64,000 nucleotides of DNA from Palsa-506 sp963836355 (lineage in GTDB: Bacteria; Actinomycetota; Actinomycetes; Streptosporangiales; Streptosporangiaceae): assembly GCA_963836355.1 (NCBI GenBank), contig CAWIJO010000014.1, positions 248,001 through 312,000 on the forward strand, given 5' to 3'. The notes under the pieces are model-generated. The model did not search any database and had not been told where the DNA came from. It saw only the letters and a program-made list of their open reading frames with translations. Below, in pieces: positions 1-7,025 of the stretch. How positions within the stretch are numbered: the first letter of the stretch is position 1; each line of letters opens with the position of its first letter. Made by a program: the position numbers and the translations under genes.

Positions 1-435
1 GAGTGCATCGGACGTCAAATGCTTATACGAGTCCGAGATAATCCAGAGCTCTGCCGCGTCGACAAGTCGCTCCGATAGGTCTGCGCAATCTCGCAACTCG
101 AAGAGCGTAAATCCCTTGCGCTCCAGTGCGGCCTTCGGCTGGTGCAGATTGACCTCGGAGCATAGATTCAAGACGACCACTTTCGCCTCGATGATCGATC
201 CGTCTTCGATGAGGTCATACTCGGAGCCACTCGCGTTGCCGTACTGATCCGCACCAGCGCCCGCGATCTGGTTCTGACCGGCCCACTCAGAGTAGGGGCC
301 GATCGACGTCGCCCCAGAGCGGCGCGTGATTCTGACGATGCGTCTCGACCGGCGAGCCAGTGCGCCGACGTGTGGACCATGCGGGACTTGCGTCAGTCCC
401 GGAGCCGCGAAGGTACGGCGCTGCCATTGGGCCAT
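1..435 (-). CDS. Hypothetical protein, 3' end outside window
   Basis: This is an open frame of 145 codons that starts at the ATG complementary to 433-435 and is still open at base 1, so the C-terminus lies outside the window. The start is chosen because AGAGGAGGA lies 7-8 bases upstream of it. The N-terminal 35 residues are Arg-rich and probably flexible. After them comes a mixed acidic and hydrophobic fold whose conserved-looking segments are IGPYSEWAGQNQIAG, EAKVVVLNLCSEVNLHQP and DAAELWIISDSYKHLT. The alternation of strands and helices (VVVLNL, LWIIS) looks like a Rossmann or ThuA-like alpha/beta domain, but I do not recognise the family. It lies downstream of, and codirectional with, the Hsp70/GTPase/vWA locus and may be its last member. 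Whether it belongs to that locus is inference. Confidence 0.7.
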   Translation of the reverse strand, partial: MAQWQRRTFAAPGLTQVPHGPHVGALARRSRRIVRITRRSGATSIGPYSEWAGQNQIAGAGADQYGNASGSEYDLIEDGSIIEAKVVVLNLCSEVNLHQPKAALERKGFTLFELRDCADLSERLVDAAELWIISDSYKHLTSDAL

Positions 436-510
436 CCAGCAATCCTCCTCTTAGTCGCGACCACCGCCCTGCACGACAAGTGGCGCGGCGGTCGCCTCAG
501 GCGAGATCGA

Positions 511-765
511 TCAATACCCGACGAGGAAGTCAATCAGTTCACGGCGCACGGGAATACTAGACCACGGCCCTCGTCAATGTGGAGCTCGCCGCCACTAACG
601 GCGCTGACCGGAAATCTGCTCGAGGTAACCCTCATCTATGTTCGGCAAGTGGACGCCCGTCGGTTTATAGCCTTCGGCCTGGATGAACCGAGGCAGGATG
701 GTCCGGTAGGCAGCAGCGGCATTGGCTGCCCGCCGCCCCGCAGCGGCAACTGCGGATAGTGCCGC
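511..765 (-). pseudogene. Decayed gene fragment in three frames
   Basis: Protein-like text continues across this stretch only if the frame is changed twice. One frame reads RTILPRFIQAEGYKPTGVHL and LPNIDEGYLEQIS before a TAG at 595-597. A second frame gives SGGELHIDEGRGLVF. A third gives PVRRELIDFLVGY and a stop at 511-513. None of the pieces has a start codon with a ribosome site, and the first is closed upstream by an in-frame TAG (766-768). The simplest reading is the C-terminal part of one degraded gene, or one gene with sequencing indels. The function is not recognisable. Confidence 0.45.
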
Positions 766-808
766 CTACCGTAGTGGGCTTGCGGCCGGCCTACGAGGCC
801 GTATCTGA

Positions 809-1348
809 TCAATTCTCGTCAGACGGGATCCTAATGATGTCGTTATTGGCGAGATAGTGGAAGAGAGCAAAGTAGTAGTCGACTGGCCAGACGTACAACC
901 GTACCGGCGGAGCACCCGAGACTTCCAACGTCATACTGCTGCCATCACAGGTGGCCACCCGGACATCCTCATGCCAGAAGTCGCTCCATTGCGACCGGCC
1001 CTGAAGTACGAAACGCTGGTCGGTCAGGTAAACGGTGCCTTCATCTATCGGCCGGAACTTGGGTGCCGCCTCCTGTGCGGCACGTGACTTCCGTGCTTTG
1101 TTGCCTGCGGCGGTCCCTGTCACAAGGGCAAGCCCGACTAATCCGAAGCCGCCCCGGCTCTTATGGACGTAGGTTCCGTCACCCTCCAAGAACTGCCATA
1201 GCTGCGCTGGGCCTTGCGTGTAACACTGCTCGCCCTGCCTGAGGCGGAATGGGACCGGTATCGTGGGTGGTCGCTGGCCGGCAGCCAGCGCCCCGGTTAA
1301 TTTCCGACCCTCGGCACGGCTCGCCTTAACCTGATCAGCTGTATACAA
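809..1348 (-). CDS. PH-like domain hypothetical protein, start uncertain
   Basis: The frame is open from about 1648 down to the stop at 809, but the first 35 codons of that longer frame coincide with a WD40 remnant of the neighbouring vWA gene and should not be used as the N-terminus. A TTG at 1346-1348 with GGTGAGG just upstream is a possible start. The C-terminal half has the look of a small beta-rich PH-like domain: GTVYLTDQRFVLQGRSQW, a short loop, then a final helix with YYFALFHYLANND. A Gly/Ala stretch (GFGLVGLALVTGTAAG) in the middle may contact membrane. A short frame from an ATG near 1491 (MAYGIGAIPTSRDKYF) could be the true N-terminus shifted out of frame. It is codirectional with the conflict locus. 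Its function is unknown. Confidence 0.5.
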   Translation of the reverse strand: MYTADQVKASRAEGRKLTGALAAGQRPPTIPVPFRLRQGEQCYTQGPAQLWQFLEGDGTYVHKSRGGFGLVGLALVTGTAAGNKARKSRAAQEAAPKFRPIDEGTVYLTDQRFVLQGRSQWSDFWHEDVRVATCDGSSMTLEVSGAPPVRLYVWPVDYYFALFHYLANNDIIRIPSDEN

Positions 1349-1511
1349 CGTTGCCTCACCATCCCCCTGAGACGGCTCTACTCCCTTGCCAGAGAATGAG
1401 CTGTAATGTATCCCTCTACAGGATAGGGCACCCGGGGCGTGGCCGAAAGTACTTGTCGCGAGAAGTTGGAATCGCGCCAATACCGTAGGCCATGGTGGCA
1501 CCGGAAAGGCC

Positions 1512-1784
1512 TCATTGGGATGGACCGGTCCTAGGCACGGACATATCGAAGCACGCAGCACCGGAGCCGCCGACCGCATAGATGCGGTCACCTCAGGCGA
1601 CCAGCAGGCGTCGGCCAGTCCTCCCGGAGTGCCTACCGTGCGCCGCACTCACCGGGCAAATCATAGACATACCGCTCGCTGCGCAGATCCCATACATGAT
1701 GGGAGTGCCGTCTTCAACGGCCTGACTCAGATGGCCCTCGGGCACGCGCGGAAAGGTTTGCAATCCTGTAGCCAGAAAGTTCCT
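1512..1784 (-). pseudogene. Decayed WD40 tail of the vWA gene
   Basis: Beyond the stop of the vWA gene, WD40-like text can be followed in three successive frames: VWDLRSERYVYDLPGE, then GTPGGLADACWSPE, then RIYAVGGSGAACFDMSVP, ending at a TGA at 1512-1514. Blade-like features (ACWSPE followed by RIYAVGG, and VWDLRS) match the blades VRVWNSA and MVTLSRDG still inside the intact upstream frame. This means the vWA protein once carried a longer propeller and its 3' end has been broken by one stop and at least two indels. Sequencing error is the alternative explanation. Confidence 0.6.
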
Positions 1785-2804
1785 TCAACAGGAATGCTCG
1801 CCGGTCACGTACTTGCAAACCCACCCGTCGCGGCTGAGGGTTACCATCCATTCGGCCGAGGCGCACTTGCCTGGTATAAAGTCCTTACTGTCCTCATCCC
1901 GGACCAGTGCCTGTTGCTGTACGGTCGCTGAGTTCCAGACCCGCACTGTCCTTTCTCCGTCGGCGGTGGCGACCCAAGAGCCATCCGCGAAACAGCAGGC
2001 GCCGATGACCTTGTGAAGGAAGACCTCGGTATCCCGAGCGTCCAGCAGGCACTGGATCGCACCCGACCGCGAGTTGAGCACGACGGGCTTCCCGGTTTGG
2101 ACCAAACCAAGATCCAGCGCCCGTAAGGGGACGGAGCAGCCGTTGGGCCCGGCAGGTGCCCAACCCAGCGTCTCTGTCCGTGCAACGGCGGGAAACTCAG
2201 CCCGCTTCAGGCTGGCAGCCATTCCGGCAATGCTGGCGGCCAGGTTCCCCACCTGTGGGACCTCAACGTTCGAAGACTCTTCTGAGGAAACTGTAGCGAA
2301 TTCCTGCGCTGCGGCCGAGCCGAGACCCCGGGTCACGAATCGGATGTTCTCGGCTTTCATCTGGGCAACCTTAGCCAGAACTTGAGTCTTTGGGGTCAGG
2401 TCGCCGTCACCGAAGAGGGCGACCACCCGGTCACCCGAATAGTTGCCGAGAATCTGGTGGCACCGCTGCAGCGACCCGAGCAGCGCGTTGCCGCCATAGC
2501 TCTGGGCACCGGCCAGCACCTGGTGCGCCGATGACCCGTCGGCTGAGGGTTCGGCGAGGCCAACGACGTCAGTATTCCAGAGGATCACCCCGACCTCGTA
2601 GCGGGCCTCGACCGCCTCGGAGACGAACTGCTGGGCACCCCGCACCGCTTCCTGCAGCGGCAGCCCGTTCATCGAACCGCTCACGTCGATGCAGAGCATG
2701 ACCGTGCCGCCACCGAAGCGCCGCTGGAGAGCGCGCAGGTGCTGGCCGGTCGGGACCGGGGTCAGGCCACTGGCAGTGAAGGGGCGCCGGATCCAGTCAG
2801 CCAT
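1785..2804 (-). CDS. vWA-domain protein with truncated WD40 tail
   Basis: The 339-residue protein has a von Willebrand factor A domain with an intact metal-ion (MIDAS) motif, IDVSGSMNG, near residues 39-47. Further conserved segments are ILWNTDV and VVALFGDGDLTP. From about residue 265 it continues into WD40-like blades (GSWVATADGERTVRVWNS) and then stops inside the propeller. The ATG lies 2 bases after the stop of the Hsp70 gene upstream, so the two are translationally linked. vWA proteins in NTPase-centred conflict systems usually act as Mg-dependent adaptors that assemble a partner ATPase or GTPase complex. That role is inferred here from context. The premature end makes its propeller function doubtful. 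Confidence 0.85.
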   Translation of the reverse strand: MADWIRRPFTASGLTPVPTGQHLRALQRRFGGGTVMLCIDVSGSMNGLPLQEAVRGAQQFVSEAVEARYEVGVILWNTDVVGLAEPSADGSSAHQVLAGAQSYGGNALLGSLQRCHQILGNYSGDRVVALFGDGDLTPKTQVLAKVAQMKAENIRFVTRGLGSAAAQEFATVSSEESSNVEVPQVGNLAASIAGMAASLKRAEFPAVARTETLGWAPAGPNGCSVPLRALDLGLVQTGKPVVLNSRSGAIQCLLDARDTEVFLHKVIGACCFADGSWVATADGERTVRVWNSATVQQQALVRDEDSKDFIPGKCASAEWMVTLSRDGWVCKYVTGEHSC

Positions 2805-2806
2805 AG

Positions 2807-4360
2807 TCAGCCCCGGGCCACAGTAAGGCCCACGACGCGGGTCAGCCGTTCGGTTTCCGAGCTGTCGACCACGCCTTCTACAAACGCCTCCAGGGTGAGC
2901 TCCCGGCGCGATACCGGTTCGTGGGCGATGACAGTCAGCCGGCCGTCGATCGCGATCTTGATGGTGATCCTGATAACCGAGCCGGCCGGCAGCGACCCGA
3001 TCTTGGTCAGCTCACCGTCAAGCACCCGGCGGTTGTGCCCGAGCTCAGCCGACAGGACCGGCCCCGCCTGCTCGTACACCTGGATGCGCACCGACTCCTG
3101 GTTTTCCAGGATCGTGCCGAACCGTTCCTCGGCGCGTACCACCGGCAGCGGCGTGTTCGCCTGGACCAGGTGCTCGACGTAGTCCCGCCGGCCCGCTTCG
3201 TCGTAGCTGTCGGAAATCAGGACACCAACTCCGCGCGGCGCGACCGTGGCGATCTGACCGGTCCGCGAACCGCGCCCGGCGGACCGGGCGAGCAGATTCA
3301 GCTGCGACGTTGCCATCAGCTGGTGGGCGCGCAGGGCGGCGCCCTTGGCGACGGCCAGATCCGGCTCGACCAGCCGGGGGGTGGGGCCGAGCATCGACGC
3401 CAGCCGGGTGGACAGCACCGGGATGCGGCTCGATCCGCCCACCATGATCACGTCGTCGATCGTGTGGCTGGCTGCCGCCAGCACCCGCTCGATGATTTCC
3501 GCGGTGGTGTCGAACAGGTCCGCGCATGCTGCCTCCAGGTCGGCGCGGGTGACCCTGACCCGGTGCTTGCCGTGCGCGGTGCGGACCATGATGTCCCGCG
3601 CTGACCGTGTGCTCAGGTCCCGCTTGGCGGCCTCGACGTCCAGGGTGAGGCCGCCCAGGAACCGCCGGTCGTCTGCGAACTCGTCAAAATCATCGGCTGG
3701 CATGAGGTCCTCCAGCCGCCGCAGGATCATGTCGAGCAGGCGCTGATCGACGTCGGCCCCACCCAGGGAGTGATGACCGTCGGTGGCCAGTACGGTGACA
3801 CCACCGTCCTGGATGCGCAGAACGGTGGTGTCGAATGTTCCGCCACCCATGTCGTAGACGAGCACGGTGCGGTCCCCGGACGAGGCGAGCCCGTAATGCG
3901 CGGCGGCGGCGACCGGCTCGTCCAGCAGCTCAAGCACGTCCAGCCCGGCTATGGCCCCGGCCTGGAAGGTCGCCTCGCGCTCGGCCAGGCCGAAGTAGGC
4001 GGGCACCGTGATCACCGCCCGGGGCGGCGCGCCGGGCGCGCTCGGTGCGGCGGCGGCAAGCTGCCGCAAGATCAGCGCCGAGATCGACTCCGGGGTGTGC
4101 TCCTGGCCGCCCACGTGCAGGGGGAACTCGGTGCCCATGTGCCGTTTGATCAGCCGGACGCCATTGACCGGGTCGGTGGCGGTGGCCTGCAGGGCCTCTT
4201 CTCCCACCACCGCGTGGCCGGCTGAGTCGAAGTAGACCACCGAGGGGGTGATCTCCTCGCCGGAAGCGTTGCGCAGGATGACGACCTGACCGAGGTTGTC
4301 GATCGACGCTACGACGGAGTTCGTGGTGCCCAGGTCGATGCCGAGCACGGCCCGTTTCAC
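2807..4360 (-). CDS. Hsp70-like chaperone, third copy, lid-less
   Basis: A 517-residue Hsp70-family ATPase. The start is the GTG at 4358-4360, which overlaps the stop of the 61-residue membrane protein (GTGA) and leads straight into the phosphate-binding motif LGIDLGTTNSVV. The second phosphate motif is DMGGGTFD, near residue 168, and the adenosine motif is MVGGSSRIPVL. After the nucleotide-binding domain there is a shortened substrate-binding beta domain. The helical lid of DnaK, which would bring the length to about 610-640, is absent. It is one of three divergent Hsp70 genes in this locus and is followed 2 bases later by the vWA gene. It probably serves the system's GTPase/vWA complex rather than general folding, an inference from the operon. 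Confidence 0.9.
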   Translation of the reverse strand: MKRAVLGIDLGTTNSVVASIDNLGQVVILRNASGEEITPSVVYFDSAGHAVVGEEALQATATDPVNGVRLIKRHMGTEFPLHVGGQEHTPESISALILRQLAAAAPSAPGAPPRAVITVPAYFGLAEREATFQAGAIAGLDVLELLDEPVAAAAHYGLASSGDRTVLVYDMGGGTFDTTVLRIQDGGVTVLATDGHHSLGGADVDQRLLDMILRRLEDLMPADDFDEFADDRRFLGGLTLDVEAAKRDLSTRSARDIMVRTAHGKHRVRVTRADLEAACADLFDTTAEIIERVLAAASHTIDDVIMVGGSSRIPVLSTRLASMLGPTPRLVEPDLAVAKGAALRAHQLMATSQLNLLARSAGRGSRTGQIATVAPRGVGVLISDSYDEAGRRDYVEHLVQANTPLPVVRAEERFGTILENQESVRIQVYEQAGPVLSAELGHNRRVLDGELTKIGSLPAGSVIRITIKIAIDGRLTVIAHEPVSRRELTLEAFVEGVVDSSETERLTRVVGLTVARG

Positions 4361-4542
4361 TGGTGGTTCACCCCGGGGTTCCCGTGCAGGTGGAGCCAGC
4401 GGGACGCTTCGCTGGTGGCCCCGCTGAGCTGGCCCAGCGGTCCGTGGCCGGCTACGCCCAGGCCGAAGACCAGCAGGCCCAGAACGCAGATCACCACGGC
4501 GGTCACGCGGAAAATGACGTAGGTAGGCGGGATTTTTCTCAT
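4357..4542 (-). CDS. Small single-pass membrane protein
   Basis: A 61-residue protein with a basic N-terminus (MRKIPPTY), one hydrophobic helix (VTAVVICVLGLLVFGLGVAG) and a short polar His-rich tail. Its ATG overlaps the stop of the membrane GTPase by 4 bases (ATGA), and its TGA overlaps the GTG of the Hsp70 gene (GTGA), so it is embedded in the operon and almost certainly translated. The family is not recognised. A membrane anchor or partner for the neighbouring GTPase is a reasonable guess. Confidence 0.75.
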   Translation of the reverse strand: MRKIPPTYVIFRVTAVVICVLGLLVFGLGVAGHGPLGQLSGATSEASRWLHLHGNPGVNHQ

Positions 4543-7025
4543 GACGGCGCCTTCGCTGGGTCGCCCTGCTCGGTCCGGGTGCTGCCCTCATCGGCGGACC
4601 CGGTGCGGCTGCGCGGGATCCTCGGGCGGGCGGGTTCGCTGGGCTCGCCGGGCAGCCGCACGCCGCGGGAACTGAGCAGCCAGCTCAGCGGGCCACCCGG
4701 ATCACGGCCGGGGACCGCGCGGGCCGCGGCGAGCGAGGCCACGGTGAAGAACCGGACCTCGGCAAACTCCCGCTGTGCCGACAGCACCAGGTTGTGGATC
4801 CCGTTCTGCTCCAGCCAGTCCGCGATGGCCCCCGACTCGGTCGGTGGCTCCAGGCCGCCCGCGATCAGCAGGTCGGCCTTGGAAACAACGACCGCCAGCC
4901 GCTGATCGGCGGCGGATACACCGCTGTCGCGCAGCCTGGTCACCACCTCGCCGTAGGCGGTCTCCGGGTCACCGGCGGCGGCATGGGCCCGCCTCAGCAC
5001 ATCCGCTTTGTGGCTGGTCAGCCGGTCCCGGATAACACCGACAGAGAACGGGTCCAGGACATAGACCAGGCCGTGGCCCTGGTCGAGATACCCAAGCGTG
5101 TCGTGCCGCTCCGCGTTCTGGTAGACCTCCCCGGCCGCGTCGAACAGGTGCACCAGGGTCGTCCCGGGGCCCTTTCCCACCCGGCAGGTCAGCGCGGTGG
5201 GCAGGCCCACGGACGTCTTCACGGTCTCGCGGTCGGACCGGATCAGGTCGAGCGCCAGGCCGGCCTGGGTCTCTGAGTGCTCATCCGGGAAGCCGAACGG
5301 GATGCCCGCCTGGCGGGTGACCTGGATGAGGCTGTCCAGCGCGGCGAACAGGAACCGCGTTTTGCCGGCCGAAGTGTCGCCGAAGACCGGGACCCGGACG
5401 TCCCGTACCGCCGCGGCACCGGCGGGCAGCGGTGTGCCGCACTTCTGGCACACCGGCTGCAGTGACCGGGCGGCTCGCAGCACCATGGTCGGCAGCAGCG
5501 TCCCGCACGAGCAGCGCCGGGCAAGCAGACCCAGCCGTCCCGGCCGCACGTCCCGGTGCAGGGCTGAGCAGTCTGGGCACTTGTACGCCGGCCAGTCCGT
5601 GACGTGATAGCACTTCGGGCAGGATGCGGCGGTGCGGATCACCTTGTGCCAGCCGTGGCCGGCCCCGCGGAGCAGCAGCACACCGGCCCCGGACACGGCC
5701 GTCGTGACGGCCGCGCAGGCCAGGCCGGCCAGCGCATACAGGGCAGTGAGCAGCAGCGTGACCAGGCCTGCGACCAGGAAGCAGAAGAGGACCACCAGCC
5801 AGACGGGGAGAAACACGATTATGATGGCGGGCCGGGGGTGCCGCTTCCACAGCAGCCCGTACAGGGACTGCCGCTGCGCCTCGATCTGCCCCAGGTCGGC
5901 CCGGAGCTGGCGCAGTGGGTAGAAGGGCCACGCCGTGTCGGGCTCGAATTCCCCGGTGCCGGCCGGGTGCCGCTTGACCCGCTCAGCCTGGTAGTCCGCT
6001 GGCCAGATGATCTTCGGCCGGCCGGCGAGGCCGCGGACGAGGCTGAGCACGCTGAGCACGAGGCCGATCAGGATTCCCACTGCAACCGCGATCGCCAGCG
6101 CGGCCAGGAACACCCCGGTCGGCGGGGTGGGGACCAGGCAGGTCGGCACCGAGTTCCCGGCAGCGTCAGCAGGCTGGGTGGCACCGGACGGGTCGTGGAC
6201 CCGCACCGACCGGACACTGGGCAGTGCGAGCAGCGTCGCCTGGATCTCCGTGCCCACATTGACACCGGGCGGGCCGGCGATACAGCCACCGGCCAGGTAC
6301 ACCGAGGCCACGCCTGCGCTGATGACCAGCTTGCCGAAGCCCGTCGTCCCGGAGCTGATGAAGTGCCGTCCCTTGGCCTGGTCATTCGGGGTCGGGCCGG
6401 CGAAAAGCCGCCACAGCGTCACATCCGCACGGTGCCAGCCCTTAGCGGGCACCGTGCGGAAGACACGGACAGGAACCGTGCCACCGCCCGGTGCTGGGGC
6501 GAAGTAGAGCCTGCCGGTGCGGGTACTGACCGGGTCCGGGAACTCCATGATCACCCGGGCTGGATTTGACCGCCTGATTACCCGTGGTGCGGCGCGGTGC
6601 GCCATCCCTATACCAACGCTGAGACTGCCGTCCTGATCCTGCGCCGTGACCAGCTGGATCAGGTCGGGCAGGTTGAACGCCCGCCGGACCGGACCGGCAC
6701 CGGTGGCGCCCGCGAAGGTCACCAGCAGCCGGGTGGGCCCGGCCAAGCCCGGCCCGCCCGGCAGGTGGGCCACGAAGTGATCGCTTACCCTCGGCGGCTG
6801 CTGGCCAGAAAACCGGAAGATGAGCTGGTCATAACCGTGGTGGAGGGACGGGCGGTAGCTGAGGAAGGACGGGCCGGAATGGCTGGCCGCAGCGGCCCCG
6901 GAGGCCGCCAGGGGTATCCCCCCGGCTGCAGCCATCACCGCGGCCAGTGCGAGCCCCCGCAGGCTGGGCCACCAATGGAGCCGCATCGCAGGCGCTGTCG
7001 GGCGCTTTCCCCCCCGGCTCATCAC
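4539..7025 (-). CDS. Membrane GTPase with AMIN-like and GerMN-like sensor
   Basis: A protein of about 828 residues with an unusual order of parts. It begins with a signal-anchor or signal peptide (residues 14-47) and an extracytoplasmic AMIN-like beta domain (about 50-190; YDQLIFRFSG, RVIMEFPDP). Next come a GerMN-like domain (about 195-300; LVISAGVASVYLAGG, QATLLALPSVRSVRV), a membrane helix (about 305-330) and a two-helix hydrophobic region (about 400-455). Two or more zinc ribbons follow (CPKC, CPDC, CSC, CQKC; about 465-535). The GTPase domain has a P-loop GDTSAGKTR (549-557), G3 FDAAGE (about 626) and G4 SKAD (about 715). It resembles the double-GTPase family of conflict systems. GTG at 7025 or ATG at 7022 overlaps the GAP1 stop. 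The layout suggests that an envelope signal is passed to an intracellular GTPase, which is inference. Confidence 0.85.
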   Translation of the reverse strand: MMSRGGKRPTAPAMRLHWWPSLRGLALAAVMAAAGGIPLAASGAAAASHSGPSFLSYRPSLHHGYDQLIFRFSGQQPPRVSDHFVAHLPGGPGLAGPTRLLVTFAGATGAGPVRRAFNLPDLIQLVTAQDQDGSLSVGIGMAHRAAPRVIRRSNPARVIMEFPDPVSTRTGRLYFAPAPGGGTVPVRVFRTVPAKGWHRADVTLWRLFAGPTPNDQAKGRHFISSGTTGFGKLVISAGVASVYLAGGCIAGPPGVNVGTEIQATLLALPSVRSVRVHDPSGATQPADAAGNSVPTCLVPTPPTGVFLAALAIAVAVGILIGLVLSVLSLVRGLAGRPKIIWPADYQAERVKRHPAGTGEFEPDTAWPFYPLRQLRADLGQIEAQRQSLYGLLWKRHPRPAIIIVFLPVWLVVLFCFLVAGLVTLLLTALYALAGLACAAVTTAVSGAGVLLLRGAGHGWHKVIRTAASCPKCYHVTDWPAYKCPDCSALHRDVRPGRLGLLARRCSCGTLLPTMVLRAARSLQPVCQKCGTPLPAGAAAVRDVRVPVFGDTSAGKTRFLFAALDSLIQVTRQAGIPFGFPDEHSETQAGLALDLIRSDRETVKTSVGLPTALTCRVGKGPGTTLVHLFDAAGEVYQNAERHDTLGYLDQGHGLVYVLDPFSVGVIRDRLTSHKADVLRRAHAAAGDPETAYGEVVTRLRDSGVSAADQRLAVVVSKADLLIAGGLEPPTESGAIADWLEQNGIHNLVLSAQREFAEVRFFTVASLAAARAVPGRDPGGPLSWLLSSRGVRLPGEPSEPARPRIPRSRTGSADEGSTRTEQGDPAKAPS

